Shown here: piece after piece, positions 1 through 6,978 of the stretch
Position numbering within the stretch: the first letter of the stretch is position 1
How the letters are laid out: the number at the start of each line of letters is the position of its first letter
Source: an uncultured Eubacteriales bacterium
GTDB lineage: Bacteria; Bacillota; Clostridia; Oscillospirales; CAG-382
Direction of reading: 5' to 3'
Length of the DNA: 15,859 nucleotides
Assembly (NCBI GenBank): GCA_900548115.1
Contig: URJL01000046.1
Coordinates: forward strand, 1-15,859
Position numbers and translations under genes: made by a program
Notes under the pieces: model-generated
Seen by the model: only the letters and a program-made list of their open reading frames with translations
Database searches by the model: none
Told to the model about the DNA's origin: nothing

Positions 1-95
1 TCCACCCGTTCCCATTCCGAACACGGCAGTTAAGCTCAATCACGCCGACAATACTCGACTGGCGACGGTCCGGTAAGATAGGTCAGTGCTAACAC
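1..95 (+). rRNA. rrf: 5S ribosomal RNA, 3' part (5' end cut by window)
   Basis: The first 95 bases match the 5S rRNA consensus from loop B onward: CCCATTCCGAACACGG, then GTTAAGCTC, CGCCGA, a TACT element and a GGTAAGATAGGTC 3' arm. About the first 20-25 bases of the gene lie outside the window. A terminator follows directly, as expected at the end of an rRNA operon. The exact mature 3' end is estimated at about base 95. Confidence 0.93.
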
Positions 96-98
96 AAG

Positions 99-128
99 AG
101 AGATGCTCTTTCGAGCGTCTCTTTTTTT
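99..128 (+). terminator. Rho-independent terminator of the rRNA operon
   Basis: A 10-bp stem, AGAGATGCTC with GAGCGTCTCT (one G-U pair), closes a TTTC loop. A run of seven T follows directly. It sits 3 bases after the 5S rRNA end. Confidence 0.92.
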
Positions 129-796
129 GTTTTGTGTAACTTAAAGATCGATTCGGAGGGTTCATTCATTTTTTGACGGATGCCTCCGTTCTTGATCTTT
201 CGTCATCGGATTTTTCGAATAAGATTTTTTGCTCCGGTGTCCCCGAACCGCTTGCCTTCCGGCACGCGGTTTCTTTTTTCCTCTTTTCGGCAAAAAACGC
301 GCGCAGCGCGTTCGGTGGGGATGTACGCCGCGGACTACATTCTTACCCCATGCGCTGACGTTACGCGCGGAAGGGGCGGGTCGAAGCGCACGCGGAGCGT
401 CCGCCCCTTGCGGAAGAGTGACGTGCGTTTCTCTTATATGTATGTGATTTTATACTTCTCGTCGCTCCTGTCCATCCACAATCGTATCCAATTAAAAGTA
501 ATTTCCTTCTTGCTTTACTACGGGCTTTCCGCTGCATTTTATTTGCTTAAAAAACATACCAATTTCTATAAAGACAGAAGCAGGTTGATTTTTAGTGTGC
601 TTTATGTTACAAAACTTACATTTGTTGAATAAAAATATGTAAATGGCGATAAATATAATCGAGCAGATAAGAAAAATCTGCTTTTTGCTTACTGTTTTCT
701 TTATATCGACATTTTTCATACTTAATGTCTATCGTAAAGAAAAAGTCGGCTAAGCCTTTCACGAGCCGCGAAAATATCGGCGAAAATCGATTGTAT
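129..796. other. Long non-coding stretch after the rRNA operon
   Basis: No convincing gene is seen here. The first part (about 230-430) is GC-rich and packed with inverted repeats, described separately. The second part (about 430-796) is AT-rich. Short open frames exist on both strands, including a minus-strand 75-codon frame with one hydrophobic segment. None has a ribosome binding site or recognisable family. The stretch looks like eroded spacer between the rRNA operon and the broken genes that follow. Confidence 0.6.
296..409. repeat. GC-rich cluster of inverted repeats
   Basis: Three or four hairpins stand nearly end to end. AACGCGC/GCGCGTT closes a GCA triloop (296-312). TGGGG plus ATGTA pairs with TACAT plus CCCCA across a small bulge (316-350). 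GCGC/GCGC is a weaker pair near 352-368. AAGGGGCGG/CCGCCCCTT is a perfect 9-bp stem with a 21-base loop (371-409). No T-run follows, so it is not a simple terminator. It could be a structured RNA, a palindromic intergenic repeat, or the relic of one. Confidence 0.45.
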
Positions 797-824
797 TTGT
801 TTGATATAAAGGGTATGGTATAAT
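797..824 (+). promoter_or_regulatory. Probable promoter upstream of the broken Nudix gene
   Basis: TTGTTT at 797-802 and a perfect TATAAT at 819-824 are separated by 16 bases. About 95 bases of leader would precede the original Nudix ATG at 921. The -35 box is poor, so the call rests mainly on the -10 hexamer. Confidence 0.4.
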
Positions 825-920
825 GTATACTATAACTCAAATGCCGGGATGAAAAAATTGAGAATGCAATTAGCACCGTAATCACCTTAACGAATCAAAA
901 TATGAGAGGCGGAAAATCAA

Positions 921-1394
921 ATGGACGTTTCCTTTTAAATTGGCAATGAAAAGTTTAATTACAGAGTATGTGCTATGATGATTTCCGACGGCAAAATTTT
1001 AGCAATGCACGATGAGAGCTCTCCGTACTACTATTTACCCGGGGGAAGAGTTGCGATAAGAGAAACTGCGGAAAACGCCGTTATCCGAGAAGTTCGGGAG
1101 GAATTAGGTGTAACACCTAAGATTGTTCGCCCTGTTTGGCTAAACCAAGTATTTTTTACGGAAGATGTTGATAATCTGCATTACCACGAATTGTGCATTT
1201 TTTTAATGGATATAACAGATACCGATTTATTATCGCGAGACGAAAATTTCACAACAAACGAGGTTGACCGCATACACATCTTTAAGTGGTTGGAGTTTAC
1301 TAAATTAAAGGATGAATATTTTTACCCGGTGTTTTTGAAAAAAGACATTTTCAATATTCCGGATATATTTACGATTCGTACAGAAACCGAATAA
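921..1394 (+). pseudogene. Nudix hydrolase with in-frame stop at codon 6
   Basis: Nudix enzymes cleave nucleoside diphosphates linked to another group, using a Mg-binding helix. The complete Nudix box GX5EX7REVXEEXGV is present (bases 1044-1112), as is the preceding YYYLPGG stretch. Similar proteins I recall begin MDISFK, followed by the N-terminal beta strand. Here an ATG at 921, with GAGAGG at 904-909, reads MDVSF and then TAA at 936-938, then continues in the same frame as IGNEKFNYRVCAMM to the stop at 1394. One A-to-T change (AAA to TAA) explains it. The longest remaining open frame starts at ATG 975 with only a weak AGAG before it. It lacks the first strand of the fold, so activity is doubtful. 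The original length would have been 157 residues. Substrate is unknown. Confidence 0.75.
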
Positions 1395-1440
1395 GTAAAT
1401 TCTTGTTTTCGGGCTTAAATGTTTGCTTTTTGGTATTGTA

Positions 1441-2139
1441 AGCAGCTCACAAAGCCGGATGTGACGTAAAGCGGTGAATCCATTGGAAACGGTGCTTTTC
1501 ACAGCTGCGCGCAACTCGTCGGCATTAACGTGCCGAACACGGTGAAGAGTATTGGAAACGGCGGCGGTATATACCGATTATGTTCCGAATGCAAAGAAAA
1601 TTATCTTTTCTGCCGACACGCCCGATACCGTTTCCGATCTCCCGCCCCCAAGCACTGCGCTCGGAACGTTCACTTTGCCGATGATGTTTCGAAACGGGCG
1701 GGCTTTGAATTTGTCGGCTGTGCAGCCGTTTCGGGCGGTGAGGTTTTCGTTCTGCCGGGTGAACAGATCGAGATTTATGCGGACACGACGTTTTATGCCG
1801 TCTGGAAAAGCTCATATAAAATGTCGCTGTCTCCGAACACTCTTAGGAACAATACGTTTGAGTCTCTTCCAAATGTCCCGAACGGCGATTTTATTGCCGA
1901 AGTGACGCTGACCAATATCGCTTGTATGGTCGCTGTATCCCTCTGACCGCGACACACGGAAAGGGTGGGCAGATGACGGATCTGTGACCGTGTACATCGA
2001 TCTTGCGGCGGGGCAGTCGATTACGATCAGCTCGGCATTTGACAATACTGATAGAAACATTTCTTGTATCAAAATCTTTGTTCTCCGCGATTTGCAAATG
2101 GCTCTTTCTCTGTGTCCTGCCGTTGTGCGATATTCTTAA
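1441..2139 (+). pseudogene. Remnant of a BspA-type LRR / InlB-repeat surface protein
   Basis: Pieces of one large secreted or surface protein can be followed through several frames. At 1473-1555, SIGNGAFHSCAQL and INVPNTVKSIGNG are LRR_5 (BspA-type) repeats. The next piece, about 1567-1678, reads NAKKIIFSADTPDTVSDLPP one frame over. The frame then shifts back at about 1680 to DDVSKRAGFEFVG and ADTTFYAVWK, an InlB/Listeria-Bacteroides repeat. Then GDFIAEVTLTNI is followed by another shift near 1920-1935, ending with VTVYIDLAAGQSITISSAF and CIKIFVLRDL, a C-terminal module seen in clostridial secreted proteins. An in-frame TAA at 1467-1469 precedes the first repeat. There is no start, signal peptide or ribosome binding site. 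At least three frameshifts or stops mark it as dead; only the 3' end survives. A terminator follows at 2178. Confidence 0.8.
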
Positions 2140-2177
2140 AAGGAAATAACCGAAGACAATTTTTATATAAAACAGGA

Positions 2178-2209
2178 AAAACGGAAGCACAAATACGCGC
2201 TTCCGTTTT
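2178..2209. terminator. Bidirectional terminator
   Basis: AAAACGGAAGC pairs perfectly with GCTTCCGTTTT across a 10-base loop. The T-rich right arm serves plus-strand transcripts, and the A-rich left arm gives a U-run to minus-strand transcripts. It lies between the surface-protein remnant and the 3' end of the AraC-type regulator gene. Confidence 0.8.
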
Positions 2210-2230
2210 GTATTATTTTACGCCGAAACA

Positions 2231-3031
2231 CTACACTTCGTCCACTTTGCGCAGTCGGCTGCGGTAAGCGGTCGGAGAAAGCCCCGTGCGTTTTGAGAAA
2301 AAGTTTGAAAAGTCGCAGACCTCGCCAAAACCTGTCATGCGCGCCGCTTCCGAGACCGACAGCCCTGTATCCGAAAGGATTCCGCAGGCAAGCTCGGTTT
2401 TTCGTTTCAGTATATATTCCTTCGGCGAAATGTGCTCGTACCGCCGGAAAAGGTTGTACATATATCGCTCGTCGATGTGGATCGCTTCGGCGACGGCGGA
2501 GACGGGCAGGCGTTTGTGCAAATTTCGCTCGATGTAAAGCTTTGCCCGTGCGACGTGCGCACGCGGCTTTGCGGAATTTTCGCTTCCGGTTTCGCGGCAG
2601 AAGGACAAAAGCTCGAAAAAGACCGACAGAGCTTTTTCATGCGAAAGCGTTTTGTTGGTAAAAAGACCGGAGCACAGCTCCAAAAGCGGCAATCGGAAGG
2701 AATACGAAAAGAGCCCGTTTTCATCGGGACAAAGCAGCCTTTCGACATACTTTTTTGCCAATTCCTCCGAAAAAATGACCCAAAAATAATTCCACGGATG
2801 CGCGTCGGAGGAGTGATATTCATATTCCGCGCCGCGCGAAATAAAAAAGCCCTGTTCCTCACGGACCGTATGCCCGCAAAACTCTCCCTCTCCGCTGATC
2901 ACGAAGTGCAAAATACAGTAACTTTTGCCGCGTCCGCTCCAATGTGCAAGGGTGGCGTCCTCTTCCAGCCCGAAGCTTTTAACGTAAAAGGGGTCGGCTT
3001 CATCCAATTGTACCGGCAGATATTTTCCCAT
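2231..3031 (-). CDS. AraC-family transcriptional regulator
   Basis: A 266-residue cytoplasmic DNA-binding protein with the usual AraC two-part layout. The N-terminal cupin-like ligand domain spans about residues 35-90 (FVISGEGEF, GFFISRG, and the HPWNYFWVIF stretch common in regulators of alpha-galactoside and other sugar genes). The C-terminal pair of helix-turn-helix motifs spans about 160-260, with LPVSAVAEAIHIDERYMYNLF and the signature segment VSEAARMTGFGEVCDFSNFF. The ATG has GGAGGT 8 bases upstream. It is divergent from the GH27 glycosidase, which it very likely controls in response to the sugar released or taken up. Its promoter shares the palindrome at 3101-3120. The ligand cannot be read from sequence. 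Confidence 0.92.
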   Translation of the reverse strand: MGKYLPVQLDEADPFYVKSFGLEEDATLAHWSGRGKSYCILHFVISGEGEFCGHTVREEQGFFISRGAEYEYHSSDAHPWNYFWVIFSEELAKKYVERLLCPDENGLFSYSFRLPLLELCSGLFTNKTLSHEKALSVFFELLSFCRETGSENSAKPRAHVARAKLYIERNLHKRLPVSAVAEAIHIDERYMYNLFRRYEHISPKEYILKRKTELACGILSDTGLSVSEAARMTGFGEVCDFSNFFSKRTGLSPTAYRSRLRKVDEV

Positions 3032-3080
3032 GGAAAGACCTCCGTCTTTTGTGAAATTTGCAAACCGATGTTACAGTATG

Positions 3081-3110
3081 ATTTTACCATAAATGTACTT
3101 GAATTGTCAA
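3081..3110 (-). promoter_or_regulatory. Sigma-A promoter of the AraC-type regulator
   Basis: On the minus strand, TTGACA (3110-3105) and TAAAAT (3086-3081) are separated by 18 bases. The start of transcription would fall near 3074, giving a leader of about 43 bases. The -35 box forms one half of the palindrome shared with the divergent promoter. Confidence 0.75.
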
Positions 3111-3120
3111 TTGACAATTC
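3101..3120. promoter_or_regulatory. Perfect 20-bp palindrome, candidate operator
   Basis: GAATTGTCAATTGACAATTC reads the same on both strands. It contains a TTGACA -35 hexamer on each strand, placed back to back. A dimeric repressor or activator bound here would affect both promoters at once. AraC-family proteins more often use direct repeats, so the binder may be another regulator, or the symmetry may come only from two abutting -35 regions. Confidence 0.6.
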
Positions 3121-3139
3121 CGACTTTTTTTCTTACAAT
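3111..3139 (+). promoter_or_regulatory. Sigma-A promoter of the GH27 glycosidase
   Basis: A perfect TTGACA (3111-3116), a 17-base spacer and TACAAT (3134-3139). Transcription would start near 3146, leaving a leader of about 105 bases before the ATG at 3251. Confidence 0.85.
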
Positions 3140-3250
3140 AAATACACTTACAGCCGTAAATCAAAAAACGGCGGAAGAATAATAAGCACAGAAAATCTTT
3201 CAAAATCTCCGTTTTGCTTTGATAAAGACGGAAAAAGGAGGAAGAATCAG

Positions 3251-4669
3251 ATGAATATTGTAAAATGTCACCCGTTTGACGGAAAACCTGTATTTCATTT
3301 GCCGACGGTTCTCGGCGCTGCAACCGGAAAGAAATTTCTCTTTCGCATTCCCGTAACCGGAAAACAGCCGATCACCCTCACGGCGGAAAATCTGCCCGAG
3401 GGACTTTCTCTTTCGGATCGCGTGCTTTCGGGAAAAATCGAAAAGGACGCGGATTATTCTCTTACCTTTACGGCGCAAAACGACGAGGGAACGGCGAGTG
3501 CCTCTTTGACGCTTCGTGTGCGGGAGGGACTTTCTCTTTTGACTCCGCTGGTCGGATTTTGTTCCTGGTCGGCATTCGGAAGCCGCGTTACACAGGCGGA
3601 TATAGAGCGCTCGGCGGATCAATTGGTCGAGTGCGGGCTTGCCGATTACGGCTTTTCGCACGTAAACCTCGATTCGGGCTGGCAGGGCGTGTACGGCGGA
3701 AAATATGACGCCATCGCACCGAACGCCAAATTCCCCGACATGAAGAAAATGACCGATCATATACACCGCTGCGGACTGAAAGCAGGTATCTATTCTACGC
3801 CCATGCTTACGGCGTGGGGCTGTCCGGAAGAGTTCGCGTCGATTCCCGGCTGTACCGTCGGAGAACCCGATCTGCGTTTTACGTGGTACAACGGCGGTGT
3901 AGGAAAAGAGCATCGTGAGGAAAACAACGTTCGACAGTGGGACGAGTGGGGATTTGACTATCTGAAATACGACTGGGCGCCCACCGAGCCTGTCAATGCC
4001 GATTTAATGAAGCAGGCGCTGAACAAGGCAAGCCGCCATTTTTCGTTCTGCGTTACCGTTCGTGCAAGCGAAGCCTACGGACCGTATTGGCGTGAAAACT
4101 GCAATTCGTGGCGCGATAACGAAGATTCGATCGACGAGTGGGACAACCTGAAACGCCGCTCTTATACGGTAGATGTGTGGAAAAAGTATGTTTGCCCCGG
4201 ACATTTTTACGATCTGGATATGCTCGAGATCGGCAGAAATGCCTTTTACGACGGCGAAAACCGCCTGAGCGAGGATGAGTTGTTGTTCTCCTACACGCTT
4301 CGCGCCTTTTTCCTTTCTCCGATTCAGATCAGCACGCCGCTCGATCGGCTGAACGACTTTGAAAAGGATATTCTCTGCAACGAAGAAATGCTTCGTCTGC
4401 ACCGCGACGCGCTGTGTGATTATCCGACGCGCATTGTCGGCGGCGAACACGACGCACTCCGCGTTTACCGCAGAACGCTTGAAAACGGCGATTGCGCCGT
4501 TGCGGTCTTCAACACCTCCGATGAAGAACAGAACGGCAAGATCTTGCTCGAAAACGCGCGCCCGATTTTGGATGTCTGGACGGGCGAAAAGAGCGAAAAG
4601 ACCAATGTTCTTACTTACCGTGCGGCGGCGCACGGCGTTGCGGTTTACCGCATTCTTTATTCCGAATAA
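3251..4669 (+). CDS. GH27-family glycosidase (alpha-galactosidase-like)
   Basis: A retaining glycoside hydrolase of 472 residues, predicted cytoplasmic because no signal peptide is seen. The start is the ATG at 3251, 9 bases after AAGGAGG; the frame is open further upstream but without gene character. Residues 1-90 resemble a small Ig-like domain (LPEGLSLSDRVLSGKI). The TIM barrel begins at VGFCSWSAFG (about 101). HVNLDSGW (137-144), YLKYDW with nucleophile D241, and NSWRDNED with likely acid/base D292 follow, then DLDMLEIG (321-328). A C-terminal beta domain ends the protein. The loop normally carrying the substrate-choosing residues (CEWP in galactosidases) reads TVRASEAY here, so galactose is likely but not certain. 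It is divergent from and probably controlled by the AraC-type gene. It has its own promoter and terminator. Confidence 0.88.
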   Translation: MNIVKCHPFDGKPVFHLPTVLGAATGKKFLFRIPVTGKQPITLTAENLPEGLSLSDRVLSGKIEKDADYSLTFTAQNDEGTASASLTLRVREGLSLLTPLVGFCSWSAFGSRVTQADIERSADQLVECGLADYGFSHVNLDSGWQGVYGGKYDAIAPNAKFPDMKKMTDHIHRCGLKAGIYSTPMLTAWGCPEEFASIPGCTVGEPDLRFTWYNGGVGKEHREENNVRQWDEWGFDYLKYDWAPTEPVNADLMKQALNKASRHFSFCVTVRASEAYGPYWRENCNSWRDNEDSIDEWDNLKRRSYTVDVWKKYVCPGHFYDLDMLEIGRNAFYDGENRLSEDELLFSYTLRAFFLSPIQISTPLDRLNDFEKDILCNEEMLRLHRDALCDYPTRIVGGEHDALRVYRRTLENGDCAVAVFNTSDEEQNGKILLENARPILDVWTGEKSEKTNVLTYRAAAHGVAVYRILYSE

Positions 4670-4698
4670 TGTTTTGAACAACTCGTTTCTATCGATCG

Positions 4699-4744
4699 GA
4701 ATCGGCGTTTCGCACCTCCTCGGCGAAATGCCGATTCTTTTTTT
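4699..4744 (+). terminator. Terminator of the GH27 gene
   Basis: A long stem, GAATCGGCGTTTCGC with GCGAAATGCCGATTC (one G-U pair), closes a 9-base loop. Seven T follow the right arm. It lies 30 bases after the stop codon. Confidence 0.9.
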
Positions 4745-4767
4745 GAAAAACGAAACGGCGCGGAGCG

Positions 4768-4796
4768 TTGACATTGCCGCTCATTTGTGATAGAAT
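4768..4796 (+). promoter_or_regulatory. Sigma-A promoter of the methyltransferase gene
   Basis: TTGACA (4768-4773), 17 bases, TAGAAT (4791-4796). An upstream TGTG makes it also an extended -10. The 13 bases TTTGTGATAGAAT recur exactly at the promoter of the secreted protein (14217-14229). Confidence 0.88.
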
Positions 4797-4892
4797 AGAC
4801 CGTAAGATAAAAAAGTGCTGAATTTCCCGAAATAAACCAATTCGGAACAAATTCAAACAAAATGAATCGGGAATCCGATTTCGGAGGTTTTC

Positions 4893-5753
4893 ATGACGCG
4901 AAAAGCAAAGAGACTCATCGCATTGAATAAACTGTTCCCCCTGCCTGTCCATCCCTTCAACACACAAGCGGAGGGGAAAATGTCATATGCCCGCTGGCAA
5001 TTCGAAAAAGGCGAGGAAACACTGCGCAGCTATCATGGTTTTGCCGATACGAAAACCATCGTCGGCGGAAAAAATGTTTTGGACGTCGGCTGCGGTGCGG
5101 GCGGAAAATCGCTTTATTACGTTACGCAGGGAGCGCACAGCGTCACGGGAATCGACATTTTGCCGCAGTACGCCGAGGAATCCGCCGCTCTTGCAAAGGA
5201 ACTCGGTATCAATGGCTTTACTTTTTATTGCAAGGACGCCGCCAAGACCGATTTTGCAAACGACTCCTTCGATACGATCATCATGAACGATTCGATGGAG
5301 CATGTCGGAGACCCCGCAGGAGTGCTTGCGGAAATGGCACGGGTACTGGCGCCGGGCGGACGGCTTTATATCAACTTTCCTCCGTATAATCACCCCTTCG
5401 GCGCGCATCTGAGCGACGCGATCGGAATTCCGTGGGTCCACGTATTTTTCTCGGACGCGACGCTGATCGAGGCGTATAAAGAATTGGTAAAGAATAAGCC
5501 CGACGGAGAAAATCGTGTGAAGTTCCGTATTTCGAAAAACGAAAACGGCGAGGAATATTTCTCGTATATCAACAAAATGTCGATTAAGCGCTTTAACGCT
5601 CTTCGTAAGGACGTTCCCCTTCGCACGGCGTATTACAGCGAAATGCCGCTGCGCGGCTTTCTTCGCCCGCTGTGCTTCGGCGGACTGAAAGAATATTTCG
5701 TAAAGCGCGTTGTCTGCGTTTTCGAAAAAGCTTCGCCGCTTGAAGAAAAATAA
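4893..5753 (+). CDS. Class I SAM-dependent methyltransferase
   Basis: A 286-residue protein with a Rossmann-type methyltransferase fold (Methyltransf_11 type). Motif I is VLDVGCGAGGKS (residues 62-73), the acidic end of strand 2 is GIDI (86-89), and motif II is DSFDTIIMNDSMEHV (124-138). Motif III is RVLAPGGRLYINFPP (150-164). The roughly 120 residues after it, with NHPFGAHLSDAIGIPWVHV, should form the substrate side and match nothing I can name. A GGAGG lies 5 bases before the ATG. It is a single-gene unit with its own strong promoter and a perfect terminator. The HLSDAIG and SPPY-like segments suggest a small-molecule or lipid/sugar substrate, but this is only an impression. Confidence 0.88.
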   Translation: MTRKAKRLIALNKLFPLPVHPFNTQAEGKMSYARWQFEKGEETLRSYHGFADTKTIVGGKNVLDVGCGAGGKSLYYVTQGAHSVTGIDILPQYAEESAALAKELGINGFTFYCKDAAKTDFANDSFDTIIMNDSMEHVGDPAGVLAEMARVLAPGGRLYINFPPYNHPFGAHLSDAIGIPWVHVFFSDATLIEAYKELVKNKPDGENRVKFRISKNENGEEYFSYINKMSIKRFNALRKDVPLRTAYYSEMPLRGFLRPLCFGGLKEYFVKRVVCVFEKASPLEEK

Positions 5754-5764
5754 AATGGATTATA

Positions 5765-5801
5765 AAAGCATGTCCCCGTCGAGAAGACGGGGACATGCTT
5801 T
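5765..5801. terminator. Bidirectional terminator shared by converging genes
   Basis: A perfect 16-bp stem, AAAGCATGTCCCCGTC with GACGGGGACATGCTTT, has a GAGAA loop. It follows the methyltransferase stop by 11 bases. Its right end overlaps the TAA stop codon (5802-5800) of the converging SMI1/KNR4 gene, so one hairpin ends both transcripts. Confidence 0.88.
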
Positions 5802-6240
5802 ATATTTCGTTTCGGAAATACCGCTCGATCAAGTCGGAAATATCTTTTGCGACAACACGATGCGTAAACTCTTCGTGTTCCCATAAAACGATTGCCGAGG
5901 TGTCCGCTTTTTTGTCTTTGGTGATACGGTAGCCGTAATCATCACCGCAGCCGTTTGTGGCAAAGAACAAAAAACGTCCGACTTTTTCCTCATATTCTTC
6001 CTCGCTGTCAAAGCAGTCGAAAAAGCCTTGCCGATTGAGAACGGCGCGTTCGCCGATCTCTTTCGCCGACAGGAATAACCACCCGTCGCCGTTCATCTCG
6101 GAAAGGAGCGCCGAAAGCTCGCTCGGGAAGGAAACCCCAACGGCTTTTTCGGCGTCCCGAATTTCTTGTTCGGAGCAGGGCGCCTGCGGTTTGACATAGG
6201 GAATATCCTTTGCGCAACGAAGCAACAATTCTTTATACAT
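5800..6240 (-). CDS. SMI1/KNR4 (SUKH) family protein
   Basis: A 146-residue soluble protein. Residues about 20-140 fit the SMI1/KNR4 fold: an N-terminal helix pair (CSEQEIRDAEKAVGVSFPSE), LLSEMNGDGW, then FLFFATNGCGDDYGYRI and a strand ending in IVLWEHEEFTHRVV. Members are often immunity proteins for polymorphic or contact toxins, but single chromosomal copies without a toxin are common, and no toxin gene is seen here. The start ATG has a moderate GAGAG 9 bases upstream. It lies 39 bases after the LiaF-like gene with no terminator or clear promoter between them, so it may be the third gene of that unit. Role inferred from family only. Confidence 0.82.
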   Translation of the reverse strand: MYKELLLRCAKDIPYVKPQAPCSEQEIRDAEKAVGVSFPSELSALLSEMNGDGWLFLSAKEIGERAVLNRQGFFDCFDSEEEYEEKVGRFLFFATNGCGDDYGYRITKDKKADTSAIVLWEHEEFTHRVVAKDISDLIERYFRNEI

Positions 6241-6279
6241 GCAAATTTTCTCTCATTTCATAAAAGCGGGATTGACTTT

Positions 6280-6978
6280 TTACGGCGAGACAATCTCGGT
6301 TCTTCCGAGATTGTTTTCCGCGCGGATAAAAAGAGTTTTTCCGTTCGGATCGGTATTGGGACGGATGTAAATATCGCCCAGTTGATTTTCCGAATTTTTT
6401 TCGACAACATTCCATGCGGCGGGAACGTGAACCGTAAGCGAACCGAGGTTGTTCTCCAATTTCATGGTGAGACCGCCCGGGTAGTTTTCTTCGTTTTGAA
6501 TGAACACTTCAAGCTTTCCGAGATTGTTTTCAAAATAAACGTCTCCGACCGCAGCGGCGTCCACATAGCGAATTTTGGTGGCTAAGTTGTTTTCGGCGTG
6601 ATTGGGCACGGAATGACCGTCACCGTTGACGAAATCGGTATATTTTTTATAACGGTACTTTTCTTTGAAAAGACGATGGGTTCCGATACAAAGCAAAAAG
6701 ACGATCGCAACCAATATCCATCGGGAAATGAGCGGTGCGGTAAGTCCGAGTGAATCGGCAATATAGCCTTCAAATTGGACGTAAAGAATGGCGATCGGAA
6801 TAAAAATCAGGTCTATATGCCGATGGGCTATCAGATAACCGCCCAGTATAAAACACAAGACCGTTGCGACAAGCTTTCCGGGAGAAAGCGTAAAGGGAAG
6901 CGGAATAAAGCAAATTAAAAGAAGAAAAACGGCGGCGGCAATGAGTAAAATACCGCTGAGAGTACGATTGTTTTTCAT
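6280..6978 (-). CDS. LiaF-like membrane protein with ENNLG-repeat C-terminal domain
   Basis: A 232-residue protein with four hydrophobic segments (about 8-27, 36-51, 55-69, 84-101), a basic stretch (KEKYRYKK) and a soluble C-terminal half. That half carries five spaced copies of an ENNLG motif (residues 129, 150, 175, 197 as ENQLG, 221), each followed by a beta strand. This is typical of the LiaF/DUF4097-type C-terminal domain, which is probably a beta solenoid. LiaF-type proteins repress envelope-stress responses. Here the partner is a LytTR regulator: its TGA overlaps this ATG (ATGA), so the two are translationally coupled. AAAGGA lies 9 bases upstream. The likely role is membrane-bound control of the LytTR protein; a signal is not known. 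Confidence 0.83.
   Translation of the reverse strand: MKNNRTLSGILLIAAAVFLLLICFIPLPFTLSPGKLVATVLCFILGGYLIAHRHIDLIFIPIAILYVQFEGYIADSLGLTAPLISRWILVAIVFLLCIGTHRLFKEKYRYKKYTDFVNGDGHSVPNHAENNLATKIRYVDAAAVGDVYFENNLGKLEVFIQNEENYPGGLTMKLENNLGSLTVHVPAAWNVVEKNSENQLGDIYIRPNTDPNGKTLFIRAENNLGRTEIVSP

Noticed and set aside
180..632. 150-codon frame after the 5S rRNA
   Set aside because: It runs through the hairpin island and then AT-rich sequence, with an abrupt change in composition and no start signals.
492..719. Minus-strand 75-codon frame with one hydrophobic segment
   Set aside because: No ribosome binding site, no homology recognised, and it lies in AT-rich decayed sequence.
725..823. Plus-strand 32-codon frame ending at the TATAAT before the Nudix gene
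   Set aside because: Protein-like in composition but without ribosome binding site; at most a gene fragment I cannot identify.
836..946. Open stretch reading DEKIENAISTVITLTNQN ahead of the Nudix gene
   Set aside because: Could be the tail of a lost gene, but it overlaps the Nudix start region and no family was recognised.
2432..3250. Upstream extension of the GH27 reading frame
   Set aside because: The frame is open by chance opposite the AraC-type gene. AAGGAGG and the ATG at 3251 mark the start, and the promoter at 3111-3139 lies inside the extension.
6290..6314. 10-bp hairpin ACAATCTCGG/CCGAGATTGT as a terminator of the LiaF-like gene
   Set aside because: It lies inside the coding region (codons of the last ENNLG repeat) and has no U-run after it on the minus strand.
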